Below, one piece after another: positions 16,519-25,431 of a DNA stretch of 64,000 nt. Origin of the DNA: Chryseobacterium sp. T16E-39 (GTDB lineage: Bacteria > Bacteroidota > Bacteroidia > Flavobacteriales > Weeksellaceae). The translations under genes and the position numbers were made by a program. The number at the start of each line of letters is the position of its first letter. The stretch's first letter is position 1. The stretch covers positions 1,860,001-1,924,000 of the forward strand of contig NZ_CP022282.1 of NCBI RefSeq assembly GCF_002216065.1. The letters are read 5' to 3'. The notes below the pieces were generated by a model. The model did not search any database. It had not been told where the DNA came from and saw only the letters and a list, made by a program, of their open reading frames with translations.

Positions 16519-16604
16519 TTCCTTTATATGTTAATAAACAGGCCTTTATTTGTTAAAATTCGGTTAAAGTATCTTGTGAAAAAATAGGAAAAAAACCAGA
16601 GAAA

Positions 16605-17612
16605 TCAAACATTAAAATCTCTTTTGGGATTAAAAATATAAATGAGGAAAAAAAACAGTAAGGATACTGCTAAAAAGTATTGATAATAGTGGTTGGCATT
16701 TTGAGATTTCACCATGGTTTCAGAAGAGGACATTTTTTTATTCAAAGCATCCATAATTCTGTCGGGTGCCTCATTGACATTATTTCCATCGATGTAGGAC
16801 CCTCCGGTAGATTCAGCCATTTTCCTCAATGCTCCTGTCTGTCTTTTCGAGATCACAGTTTCTCCGGCCCTGTCTGCTTTATACCCCATTAACTGTCCAA
16901 AAACGTATTCCGGAACCGGCGCCCCTTCATCAGAACCTATCCCCACAGAAGTAACCATAATACCCTCTTTATTTGCCAGCTTTGCTGCTGCATTATCATT
17001 TCCTTCATTATCTTCTCCATCACTTAGCAGCACCACTTTCCTGGATCCTTTGTTTATATTTTTGAATTTACTAACCGCTGCCTGCATCGCTTTCAGAAAA
17101 TCTGTTCCCTGAATCTGCATTGAACTTGTTTCAATTCCATTAATATAGTTTTCGGCCGATGTATAATCCGTTGTCAAAGGCATAATAGAAGTTGCTTCAC
17201 CCGCAAAAATCACAATACCTATTTTATCATTTTTCATCTTCTGCATGGTATTGATCATAAGATTTTTCGCTTCATTCAAACGGTTTGGATTAATATCCTC
17301 TGCGTTCATCGAATTGGAAACGTCGAGCATAAAAATGACATTGTTTAATTTTTGATTCGTTTTGATTTCCTCAGACCCGCTCAATAAATCAATGATCGCA
17401 AAAATTAAAAATAAGGATCCAAGAAGGTATAAGGCAGGAAACAACTTTGTAAAACCAGACCTTTTCTCAAATAAATCTTCATGAAACTGGCTGTCTGCAA
17501 AAATATTTTTCCGTTTATTTTTCCATTTGAGATAACGGACCAATAAAAGACTGAGCAGCGGCAATAGCAACAGCAACAACAAATACCAATAATTTCCTAA
17601 ATACCAATTCAT
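16605..17612 (-). CDS. batB: VWA domain protein BatB
   Basis: A 335-residue inner-membrane protein with two N-terminal helices (about 8-25 and 58-78), a von Willebrand A domain (about 88-290) and a C-terminal helix. The metal-site motif is DVSNSMNAED, and a second site TTDYTSAENY is present. It overlaps batA by one base (TGATG), so the pair is translationally coupled. Role: component of the Bat complex with MoxR. Confidence 0.9.
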   Translation of the reverse strand: MNWYLGNYWYLLLLLLLPLLSLLLVRYLKWKNKRKNIFADSQFHEDLFEKRSGFTKLFPALYLLGSLFLIFAIIDLLSGSEEIKTNQKLNNVIFMLDVSNSMNAEDINPNRLNEAKNLMINTMQKMKNDKIGIVIFAGEATSIMPLTTDYTSAENYINGIETSSMQIQGTDFLKAMQAAVSKFKNINKGSRKVVLLSDGEDNEGNDNAAAKLANKEGIMVTSVGIGSDEGAPVPEYVFGQLMGYKADRAGETVISKRQTGALRKMAESTGGSYIDGNNVNEAPDRIMDALNKKMSSSETMVKSQNANHYYQYFLAVSLLFFFLIYIFNPKRDFNV

Positions 17613-18604
17613 CAGCTCAAAAATTTATAAAAAACCCATCTCAGCAAAGCATCAACAACAAGCAGTCCCAGGGCTATCCAAAGAAAAATTTTAAAATATT
17701 CCTGATAGTTATACAATTTCGAAACTTTCACATCCGATTTCTCCAGTTGATTGATCTCATCATACACTTCTTCAAGACTGCTATTGGAAGTAGCTCTGAA
17801 ATATTTTCCGCCCGTTGTCTGGGCTATTTCCCGTAAAATAGGTTCATCTATTTTAACTTCTGTTTCTGTAAATACAAGATCTCCAAAAATATCCGTCTGG
17901 GTTGGCATCAGGGCATACCCATTGGTCCCAATCCCAATCGAATAGACTTTTATGTTATTATTCTTTGCAAGCTCTGCTCCCACCTGTGTAGGCATTGCAT
18001 TTTCAATGGTATTTACCCCATCTGTCATCAGAATAATAATTTTACTCTTAGCTTTGCTGTTCTTTAAATGGTTGACCGCTACTGAAAGCCCCTCTCCGAT
18101 TGCAGTACCCGGCTGTAGCTCCAATGGGTTAAGATTTTTTAACTCATCAATAACAACCTCATGATCAGAAGTTACAGGAACCTTAGTGAAGGCCTCACCG
18201 GAATACGTTACAAGACCTAATCTATCATTGGGACGTTTTTCAACGAACTTTATAGCGATATTTTTAAGCGCTGTTAAACGATCCGGTGTTAAATCTTTAG
18301 CCAGCATACTTAAGGATACGTCTACAGACAATACAATATCGATTCCTTTGGTATCGTCCCTATCTTGCGAAATGTTAAAAGTTCTAGGTCTTGCCATTGC
18401 AATAATGAGGGCAGAAAGTATGATATATTTTGAGACTTTCAGTAAAAATAAGACCACCTGAATTTCACCACTGTTATTCATATTTTTTACAGTGGGAACT
18501 TTTATACCCTTTCTTTTCTGTTTACTTATATCCCGAAATAAGATGGGAATAAATAGCAAAAAAAGCAATAAAAACCATGGACTATAAAATTCGAAATTAA
18601 ACAT
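17612..18604 (-). CDS. batA: VWA domain protein BatA
   Basis: A 330-residue inner-membrane VWA protein. Two N-terminal helices (about 10-22 and 53-70) precede the VWA domain with the metal-site motif DVSLSMLAKDLTPDRL, and a C-terminal helix (about 308-325) closes it. It starts inside the 3' end of the upstream gene (8-base overlap), which supports one transcript from moxR through batD, with a possible extra start before batC. Confidence 0.9.
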   Translation of the reverse strand: MFNFEFYSPWFLLLFLLFIPILFRDISKQKRKGIKVPTVKNMNNSGEIQVVLFLLKVSKYIILSALIIAMARPRTFNISQDRDDTKGIDIVLSVDVSLSMLAKDLTPDRLTALKNIAIKFVEKRPNDRLGLVTYSGEAFTKVPVTSDHEVVIDELKNLNPLELQPGTAIGEGLSVAVNHLKNSKAKSKIIILMTDGVNTIENAMPTQVGAELAKNNNIKVYSIGIGTNGYALMPTQTDIFGDLVFTETEVKIDEPILREIAQTTGGKYFRATSNSSLEEVYDEINQLEKSDVKVSKLYNYQEYFKIFLWIALGLLVVDALLRWVFYKFLS

Positions 18605-19499
18605 CCTTTCTTAAGTTTTCAAATTCAAGATCATGAGAAGATCTTTTTACAAATTCTCTGATCTCAGCATAATCATTCTCCATCGTCTGCTGGTCAGGGA
18701 ATGTTTTAGCAAACTTCACCAGATCCCCTCTTAAAAACACCTCCTCTACCACTTTTTCATTCTCAAGAGAAATGGTATTATTTTTCTTCATCAGATGCAC
18801 AAGGTCATCTGTAAGCAATACATCAGCAGGCAGATGATATTGTTTAGTGATGAACTTTCTTGAAATATCAATCAGTTCAACATAAAAGGAACGGTAATTT
18901 CCTTCTTCTATATATTTTTTCTTTTTAAGTGATTCCAGTTCTTTTAGCGTTTGATTGGTTGCAACAGCAGGACTGGCTTTCGACTTGCGCCCCCATTTCA
19001 GATACATGAAAATCGCAACAATTAATGCAATAACCGATAAAGCCGCTAAAACATACCATTTATAAAGCTCCCAATAATCTTTGGTTCCCAGCTTTATTTC
19101 TTTATTCTTCATAATATCATTAATCTGATCTCCTTTTTGAGCCGTATTAATAACATCTATTTCATAAGGGATGGTCTTTAATATTTTATCTCCTACTTTA
19201 AATTCGAGAACGGGAATGGTAAACTTGCCTTCTTCATATACAGCAAATTCAATTTTTCTTTCATAGGAGTTGGGTTGAGTTCCGATGCTATCCTTAACTT
19301 CTTCAAAATGAAATGGCAGAAGCTCATTTTTAGCCGCTGCACTTACTTTCTGATTGTTCAGGTTATCAATTTTAACCACAAAATGATTAACCTCACCCAA
19401 AGCAATAGTCTGCTTTTCCAGATGCGAAGAAAGGATCTGTGAAAATGCACTAGCACAGATCAAGGAACATAATATAAATAGTATTTTTTTCAATTTCAC
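18597..19499 (-). CDS. BatD-like/DUF4381-type membrane protein of the Bat operon
   Basis: A 300-residue protein with a signal peptide (ILFILCSLICASAFSQ), a periplasmic beta-rich domain to about residue 145, one transmembrane helix (about 150-170, YVLAALSVIALIVAIFMYL) and a cytoplasmic helical domain (ELIDISRKFITKQYHLPADVLLTDDLVHLM). That architecture matches the small BatD-like or DUF4381 protein often placed between the DUF58 and VWA genes in these operons. The precise family is a judgement by context. It overlaps batA by eight bases. Confidence 0.72.
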   Translation of the reverse strand: MKLKKILFILCSLICASAFSQILSSHLEKQTIALGEVNHFVVKIDNLNNQKVSAAAKNELLPFHFEEVKDSIGTQPNSYERKIEFAVYEEGKFTIPVLEFKVGDKILKTIPYEIDVINTAQKGDQINDIMKNKEIKLGTKDYWELYKWYVLAALSVIALIVAIFMYLKWGRKSKASPAVATNQTLKELESLKKKKYIEEGNYRSFYVELIDISRKFITKQYHLPADVLLTDDLVHLMKKNNTISLENEKVVEEVFLRGDLVKFAKTFPDQQTMENDYAEIREFVKRSSHDLEFENLRKDV

Positions 19500-19568
19500 T
19501 TCAATTTTGGCTTAAAGCCTCATATATTTCATTATCACGATATCAAATATCGTGTGTCTATAAAACAG

Positions 19569-20432
19569 TTATTTCCGCTGAAAATAATTATACAGCAATC
19601 TTGAATAATCTTCTCCCGCAGCTACATTCATAAAGCTGGCAGAGCTATTGGCAAAATCATCTTCTATCGCTCTTATCTTTTGCTTCTGGGCCTCAGCGAA
19701 TGTATATCTCCATCTGGCATTTGAAGTATTTGCCCAAACTTGTTTTCCTGTTTCAGAATCATAAAATAATGCATATCCAACATCCGGAATTTCATTATCT
19801 TTTTCGTCATAAATTCTCATCCCCAACAACTGATGCTTTTTTGAAGTCACCCTCAGCATTTTGGAATCATATTCATCTTCAAAATCTGAAAAAAGAAAAA
19901 CGAGAGATTTTCTCTTGAAAATCCCCATCATATATTCTAATGCTTTATCGACTTTAGAAACCGCCGGAACATAATCCGCAGTTAAAATATTACTAATAAT
20001 CGAAAGGATATGTTTCCTTCCTTTTTGAGGAGGAATCACTTTATACACCTTATCTGCAAATAATATCAGCCCTACTTTATCATTATTCCCTGCCGCTGAA
20101 AACCCTAAGCTGGCTGCAATTTCTGCTACATACTCTCTTTTCAGCTGGGTTTTTGTTCCATAATCCATAGAGGCTGAAATATCCACCAGAATCATCATCG
20201 TCAACTCCCGTTCCTCTTCCATTACCTTCACAAAAGGTTCACGGAAACGAGCGGTTTTATTCCAGTCGATTCTCCGGATCTCATCCCCAAACTGATAGGG
20301 ACGAACCTCAGAAAAAGTCATCCCCTGCCCTTTAAAAGCACTGTGATATTGTCCCATCAAAGTAGCTTCCGTTTTCTTTCGGGTACGGATCTCTATTTGC
20401 TTTACTTTTTTTACAATATCTTTTATCTGCAT
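19569..20432 (-). CDS. DUF58 domain protein
   Basis: A 287-residue cytoplasmic DUF58 protein with the signature GDEIRRIDWNKTARF (about residues 48-62) followed by a VWA-like fold with a metal-site motif DISASMDYG. DUF58 proteins pair with MoxR ATPases, probably as a substrate adaptor in assembly of metal-containing or envelope complexes. It is separated from the GNAT gene upstream by a 102-base spacer filled with AT-rich repeats. Confidence 0.92.
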   Translation of the reverse strand: MQIKDIVKKVKQIEIRTRKKTEATLMGQYHSAFKGQGMTFSEVRPYQFGDEIRRIDWNKTARFREPFVKVMEEERELTMMILVDISASMDYGTKTQLKREYVAEIAASLGFSAAGNNDKVGLILFADKVYKVIPPQKGRKHILSIISNILTADYVPAVSKVDKALEYMMGIFKRKSLVFLFSDFEDEYDSKMLRVTSKKHQLLGMRIYDEKDNEIPDVGYALFYDSETGKQVWANTSNARWRYTFAEAQKQKIRAIEDDFANSSASFMNVAAGEDYSRLLYNYFQRK

Positions 20433-20445
20433 ATATTTGGTAGTT

Positions 20446-20533
20446 GAAAATTGAAAGTTTAAAGTTGAAAGTGTTTAGTGTGGGATAAATTCCGTCGCTT
20501 TCAATTTTCCATTTTCCGCTTTCAATTTTTCTA
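20446..20533. repeat. AT-rich intergenic inverted repeat cluster
   Basis: Left arm words TTGAAAATTGAAAG and TTGAAAG, right arm words CTTTCAATTTTCC and CTTTCAATTTTTC, around a 25-base centre. It fills the spacer between the GNAT and DUF58 genes and would fold into an imperfect hairpin. Confidence 0.55.
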
Positions 20534-20534
20534 T

Positions 20535-20993
20535 TTAGTCTTTAAAATCAATAGATACATTAAGCCATTCATTATCAAATTTTGGGCTGTATTTTTTATA
20601 GAAGTTGATCGCAGGTTCATTCCAGTTCAATACCTGAAACATCATTCCACTGTAGTTATTAGATTTTCCAAATTCCAGAGTAGCATCAAACAGTTTTTTT
20701 CCAATCTGCTTCCCTCTCATTCTTTCAGTCACCACAAGATCCTCAAGATACAACCTTCTCCCCTTCCAGGTTGAATATCTGTTATAATACAAGGATATTC
20801 CAACGATCTCAGCATCCACCTCTGCCACAAAAGCTCCCCAAACAGGTGAGTTTCCAAATCCGGCATCAACAAACTCCTCCAAAGTCACGGTGACTTCGTG
20901 CAGAGCCTTTTCATATTCAGCAAGCTCTTTTATAAGCTCCAGCATAGGACCGCAATCCTCCTGAACCGCTCTTCTGATCATAACATCATTCAT
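20535..20993 (-). CDS. GNAT N-acetyltransferase, SSAT-like
   Basis: A 152-residue GNAT protein of the spermidine/spermine acetyltransferase-like group: IRRAVQEDCGPMLELIKELAEYEKA at the start (read in part), YLEDLVVTERMRGKQIGKKL for acetyl-CoA binding, and VLNWNEPAINFYKK at the C-terminus. Substrate is unknown; small amines or amino acids are likely. It lies six bases after moxR and inside the Bat operon, which is not a standard position, and may be a later insertion. Confidence 0.88.
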   Translation of the reverse strand: MNDVMIRRAVQEDCGPMLELIKELAEYEKALHEVTVTLEEFVDAGFGNSPVWGAFVAEVDAEIVGISLYYNRYSTWKGRRLYLEDLVVTERMRGKQIGKKLFDATLEFGKSNNYSGMMFQVLNWNEPAINFYKKYSPKFDNEWLNVSIDFKD

Positions 20994-20999
20994 AAATAC

Positions 21000-22004
21000 T
21001 TAGGGTGCTTGAATTTTTGCTAAAATCCTATTAACAATTTCTTCAGATGATACTTCTTCAGCCTCTGCTTCGAATGTTAAGCCAATCCGATGCCTTAAAA
21101 CGTCTTTAGCCAGCTCTTTTACATCTTCGGGAATTACAAATGCTCTTCCTTTTAAAAATGCATAGGCTCTGGAAGCAATGGCTAAGTTGATAGAAGCTCT
21201 TGGTGAAGCTCCGAAGCTGATATAGTTTTTAAGATCTGAAAGTCCATAGTTTTCAGGATAACGGGTCGCAAAAACCATATCCAGAATATATTTTTCAATC
21301 TTTTCATCCAGATAGATCTGATTGATAAGCTCTTTTGCATCTACAATATCCTGAAGAGAAATAACTGCCTGTACGCTAGGTTGATGGGAAGTTGAAACCA
21401 TCCGCATCACTTTTCTTTCATCTTCAAACTCAGGATAATCTATCTTACACTTCAACATAAAACGATCGCTTTGTGCTTCAGGTAATAAATAAGTTCCTTC
21501 CTGATCAATCGGGTTTTGAGTTGCCAATACTAAAAATGGCTTCGGAAGTTTCATTGTTTCATCTCCAATGGTCACCTGCTTTTCCTGCATCACCTCTAAA
21601 AGGGCAGACTGAACTTTTGCCGGTGCACGGTTGATCTCATCTGCAAGCACAAAATTGGCAAATACTGGCCCCTTTTTTATGGAAAAATCATTGTCTTTAA
21701 TATTGAATATCATCGTTCCCACGACATCTGCAGGCAGCAGATCCGGAGTAAACTGAATCCTTGAAAAGTCACCATGAACCGCATCAGCTAAAGTTTTTAT
21801 CGCTAAAGTTTTAGCCAGTCCCGGTACTCCTTCCAACAGCACATGACCATTCCCCAAAAGACCTACCAAAAGGCGGTCTATCATATATTCCTGTCCAATA
21901 ATAACTTTGTTGATCTCCTGCCTAAGTAGAGAAAACAAGTAATTCTTCTCTTTTACTTTCTCTGTGAGCTGGCGAATATCTTCTGCTTGGTATGTATCTG
22001 ACAT
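21000..22004 (-). CDS. moxR: MoxR family AAA+ ATPase
   Basis: A 334-residue MoxR-type ATPase with Walker A GVPGLAKT, the family stretch FTPDLLPADVVGTMIF, Walker B LADEINRAPAKVQSALLEVMQE and the LATQNPIDQEGTYLLPEAQSDRF sensor region (quoted in part from the frame). It acts as a cytoplasmic chaperone-like motor with DUF58 and VWA partners. First gene of the Bat operon. Confidence 0.95.
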   Translation of the reverse strand: MSDTYQAEDIRQLTEKVKEKNYLFSLLRQEINKVIIGQEYMIDRLLVGLLGNGHVLLEGVPGLAKTLAIKTLADAVHGDFSRIQFTPDLLPADVVGTMIFNIKDNDFSIKKGPVFANFVLADEINRAPAKVQSALLEVMQEKQVTIGDETMKLPKPFLVLATQNPIDQEGTYLLPEAQSDRFMLKCKIDYPEFEDERKVMRMVSTSHQPSVQAVISLQDIVDAKELINQIYLDEKIEKYILDMVFATRYPENYGLSDLKNYISFGASPRASINLAIASRAYAFLKGRAFVIPEDVKELAKDVLRHRIGLTFEAEAEEVSSEEIVNRILAKIQAP

Positions 22005-22073
22005 AGCTTAATTTAAAATAGTTGGTAAATTTCTAATAAATACTTGCATTAATCAACACAATGAATGCCATTT

Positions 22074-22101
22074 TTGAGTTAAAGTTTGTTAAATATTTTT
22101 G
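22074..22101 (+). promoter_or_regulatory. orphan consensus promoter
   Basis: TTG 22074-22076, 17 bases, TATTTTTG 22094-22101 on the plus strand. No plus-strand gene follows before 23829; the transcript would run through 22110-22270. Confidence 0.4.
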
Positions 22102-22218
22102 CGATTTATCGAGATAATCAGAATATGCACTTTAGCTTTAATTCATTTATTACACTAAGAATACAAATATCATAGCGTTAGTCTCTTTATAGAATTTAAT
22201 TGTAGGCTTAAAAATAAA

Positions 22219-22249
22219 ACTTGAAGATTAGCTGTACTAATCTCCAAGT
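22219..22249 (-). terminator. terminator of the 22279 gene
   Basis: Stem ACTTG-a-AGATTAG / CTAATCT-c-CAAGT, loop CTGTA; on the minus strand it is followed by a T-rich run. Confidence 0.6.
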
Positions 22250-22278
22250 AATAAAGTTTTCCGATAAATTATTGTTTA

Positions 22279-23574
22279 TTATAATTTAGTGATTGTAAGA
22301 GTAAATACATCTTCTGCTACATCAGTAGTTTCTTCGTAAGACCCTACATTCATATAATACTCGGTTCCTGCAGTAGTTGTAATAGTAACCGTTTCCGCTG
22401 CTGCTGCACCACCATTATCTACCGTATCCACACATACAAGACTGGTACAGCTTCCGCTGTACACACCTATCTGAGGATCAAAAGCACTTCCCGCAGGCAT
22501 AGTCACTTTAATCGTGTATTGACTGCCATCTCCTACCATTTTGAACCATGTACCATCATTCATTGCGTCAGCACATACACTTATATTTCCTGCATTATTC
22601 GTTGTAGAAACAGCATCAAGTTGTGTATACGTATAAGGAAAAGCAGATGCAATCAGAGCTCCGGAACAGGCATCGTTTGCCGGAACAGGAGGAACCGTTT
22701 TAAAAACTATATCCGCACAACCTGAAGATCCAACACCTGCTGAAACAGAGGTTACTCTTAAATAATAATTTGTACCTGGATTAAGTGGTGTTGATGGAGA
22801 AAAATTAGTCGCTGTTACAACTTGTTGATTAATAACATCTGTACCACCTGGAGTGGTTCCTATTGAAACTTTATAAGAATCTGCACCAGAAACAGGAAAC
22901 CATTTAATAGCAGGAGACAAAGGAATAGACTGCGCGTTATTCGTAGGATATACAATGAAAGGACAGGCAGGAGTAGCTGCCGGCGTTAATCCTAAAATAG
23001 ATATTGCCGATTTATAATCCGCTCTTATTCCACCCGGTGGAGTTGCAGGATCAATAATTCCACCATCTCCCTTATAATATAAAGTTGAATAAGGAGTATG
23101 TGGATATACATGAAAGACCTCATCAAAATTATTAATATCTATACTTTGAGAGTTTTCTTTTGCAGCCACCACCAGATTATCTGCATTGTTATAAGTAAAC
23201 GGGGTAGCAAAAGAAATGATAACCTTCCCATTATTATTCGACACTGTACCCGCAAAAACCTGAGTCAACTGTGAAACCGGAATCCAGTCGGTACCGGATA
23301 CAAACCCCGTCTTTGATGTATGCCCGAGATAAACGGTCCAGTTTGAAGAATCTGCAATAGTTGCCGATGAATCCAAGTAGAATGTAAGGCCCGTAATATT
23401 TCCTGCAGCATTCGTATTTAATTCCTGTTTAGGATAAATCTGCTGAACATATGAATAGGAAAAAAAACTACTTATTGGTGCAGTTCCAACACTTGTACTT
23501 CCGATATTTAAATTTATTTGAGCATTAAGCATCAACACTGCCGATAAAAAGGATAAAAGTAAAATTTTTTTCAT
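22279..23574 (-). CDS. secreted FN3 protein
   Basis: A 431-residue secreted protein with a signal peptide (ILLLSFLSAVLMLNAQ). An N-terminal beta-rich domain (about 25-200) is followed by a fibronectin type III-like module (about 205-300, IKWFPVSGADSYKVSIGTTP) and a C-terminal domain (about 303-431, ACSGALIASAFPYTYTQLD to DVFTLTITKL) of the kind found in flavobacterial exported proteins. It has no type A sorting tail, unlike the neighbouring proteins, so the route out of the cell is unclear. Monocistronic. Confidence 0.75.
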   Translation of the reverse strand: MKKILLLSFLSAVLMLNAQINLNIGSTSVGTAPISSFFSYSYVQQIYPKQELNTNAAGNITGLTFYLDSSATIADSSNWTVYLGHTSKTGFVSGTDWIPVSQLTQVFAGTVSNNNGKVIISFATPFTYNNADNLVVAAKENSQSIDINNFDEVFHVYPHTPYSTLYYKGDGGIIDPATPPGGIRADYKSAISILGLTPAATPACPFIVYPTNNAQSIPLSPAIKWFPVSGADSYKVSIGTTPGGTDVINQQVVTATNFSPSTPLNPGTNYYLRVTSVSAGVGSSGCADIVFKTVPPVPANDACSGALIASAFPYTYTQLDAVSTTNNAGNISVCADAMNDGTWFKMVGDGSQYTIKVTMPAGSAFDPQIGVYSGSCTSLVCVDTVDNGGAAAAETVTITTTAGTEYYMNVGSYEETTDVAEDVFTLTITKL

Positions 23575-23803
23575 ATTTAATAAAACTAATAAGGTAAACC
23601 ATGCTAATTTAGCATTAAAGTTTTAATTTCTATAATAAATATAATTTTTTTTACGATTAAAATTTCAATTCCATCGACTACACAATGTTGTAAAATGGCT
23701 TCCAATAAGCATTCCCATCAATGAAATTTATGTAATTAATAAAATTTTATCCATTATTATAAAAAGTCAACCAAGAGATCTTTATTTTAGATATATATTT
23801 TAA

Positions 23804-23811
23804 TATATTTG
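23804..23811 (+). promoter_or_regulatory. promoter box of the PNGase F-like gene
   Basis: TATATTTG, 17 bases before ATG 23829; predicts a leader of about 12 bases. Confidence 0.5.
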
Positions 23812-23828
23812 TATCAAACACCAACAAT

Positions 23829-25166
23829 ATGCATAAAAAGCTATTTTTTTTAAGTCTTTTTTTTATCGCTCTCTTTAAAGCACAGACAACAACAGTAACA
23901 AATGTGATTTCGCAGGCTGTTTATTACGATGGTTATGCGGCTCCAGTTTCCACACCTGTTCCTGCAGGTTTGATCAGGCTATCAAATACGAGATACGCAA
24001 GAAAACTTACAGATGCTGAGCTTAATTCTTTTAAGGCCAAGATTGCAATGAGGGTGACTATTGGTGCTTTATGTGATAACTATGACCGCTTAGGAAGTGT
24101 TTTTTTAGCTATGGTTCCTAAAAATCAACCTACCTATACTGTAGATGACACTAATGTAAAAAGAATTGAAGTAGGGAGATATATTACCCCATTCATGAAT
24201 AAAAACCGTTCTCCTCTGGAAGTTCCTTACACCTATGATTTAAGCAATTTATACAGTGTATTTCATGATAATGGATTGCGTACTAATTATGATATGTATA
24301 TGGAACTGGATGTATTTGGCGTTCCTTACGCCGCACAAACTCAGGTAGCGGGATGCACTGGAAGAATTGATGTTTTTTCAGGTACTTTAACTTTCTTCTC
24401 AACCAATACAGCAGCAACTGTTTCAGATTACAACAGCCTAGTTCCATTATTAAGTTACAGCAAATTAAATAATTATAACAGCACCGATGTTACAGGTGAA
24501 ACCGTCAGACTTTTAACGTTCAATTTACCAAATGCTATTACTGACGCCCATTTCTTTGTCATATCTACTCCTCATGGTGCAAACAGCGGTGGTGAAGAGT
24601 ATGTAAGAAGACAAAACTATACCTATATAGATGATGTACAGGTTCTCACTTATACTCCCGGAGGAATTTCCTGTGAACCCTACCGAGTGTACAATACACA
24701 AGGTAACGGAATTTACGGATCCGTTCCAAAAAGCTTCGCTGACTGGACTTCATGGAATAACTGGTGTCCGGGTAATTCCGTTCCAATCAGAGGATTTACA
24801 CTTCCCAATATAACTGCAGGAAATCATACCCTGAAACATACGATACCAACAGCCGTATTTAATCAGCAGCAGGGTGATGTATTTTTATCTGTTTATATGC
24901 AAGGTAAAAGCAATGCTGTCTTGAATGTAAAAGATGTTAAAACCATAGACGTTACTATTTATCCAAATCCAACCTCAGACTTAGTCAATATAAAATCAAA
25001 AATAGACGTAGCTTCTATAAGTCTTTTCAGCATAGATGGAAAAAAATTATCTGAAAATTACAGAGAAAACAAAATAGATCTGTCAGCTTATCCTACAGGT
25101 GTTTATTTTTTAAATATTGTCTTAAAAGATGGAACCACTTTTAAACATAAGATTGTTAGAAAATAA
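23829..25166 (+). CDS. secreted PNGase F-like peptide-N-glycosidase with T9SS tail
   Basis: Homologue of peptide-N4-(N-acetyl-beta-glucosaminyl)asparagine amidase F, which cleaves N-glycans from glycoproteins. The 445-residue protein has a signal peptide (KLFFLSLFFIALFKAQ), the PNGase F N-terminal domain with ALCDNYDRLGSVFLAMV and RIEVGRYITPF, a second domain with GGEEYVRRQNYTYIDDVQV and NNWCPGNSVPIRGF, and a type A T9SS tail from about 370 (DVTIYPNPTSDLVNI to KIVRK). Residues equivalent to PNGase F D60, E118 and E206 appear as D86, E159 and E256/E257, so activity is plausible. It would act outside the cell. It ends at a perfect terminator. Confidence 0.88.
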   Translation: MHKKLFFLSLFFIALFKAQTTTVTNVISQAVYYDGYAAPVSTPVPAGLIRLSNTRYARKLTDAELNSFKAKIAMRVTIGALCDNYDRLGSVFLAMVPKNQPTYTVDDTNVKRIEVGRYITPFMNKNRSPLEVPYTYDLSNLYSVFHDNGLRTNYDMYMELDVFGVPYAAQTQVAGCTGRIDVFSGTLTFFSTNTAATVSDYNSLVPLLSYSKLNNYNSTDVTGETVRLLTFNLPNAITDAHFFVISTPHGANSGGEEYVRRQNYTYIDDVQVLTYTPGGISCEPYRVYNTQGNGIYGSVPKSFADWTSWNNWCPGNSVPIRGFTLPNITAGNHTLKHTIPTAVFNQQQGDVFLSVYMQGKSNAVLNVKDVKTIDVTIYPNPTSDLVNIKSKIDVASISLFSIDGKKLSENYRENKIDLSAYPTGVYFLNIVLKDGTTFKHKIVRK

Positions 25167-25168
25167 TT

Positions 25169-25206
25169 AAAAAAGATCTTGGATAACAATATCCAAGATC
25201 TTTTTT
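25169..25206 (+). terminator. strong intrinsic terminator
   Basis: Perfect 17-bp stem (25169-25185 with 25190-25206), GATCTTGGATA at its core, loop ACAA, T6 at the end. Confidence 0.95.
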
Positions 25207-25272
25207 ACAAAAGCAAGGAAGGATAGAATAATTAATTTTCGCATTAAAGAATAATAAATGTAATTATATAAA

Positions 25273-25310
25273 AATAGAATAACCATTGCAGTTGCAGTGG
25301 TTATTCTATT
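25273..25310. repeat. orphan long inverted repeat
   Basis: A 17-bp stem with one G-T pair (25273-25289 with 25294-25310), loop AGTT, core AATAGAATAACCA / TGGTTATTCTATT. It lies between the PNGase F-like gene and the immunity genes without a clear T tract. Confidence 0.6.
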
Positions 25311-25431
25311 TACAGCCAAGGATTAGATTGCAATATTCAAATTTTCATATAACTTGTCAATTTATATGATTTATCCATTCTCCGCGATTATTTAAACTTA
25401 AAAAGGTATGTATAGTAAATATATAGATTAA

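Noticed and set aside
22125..22175. 16-codon frame after the orphan promoter
   Set aside because: Too short and without features; kept only as part of the orphan-promoter finding.
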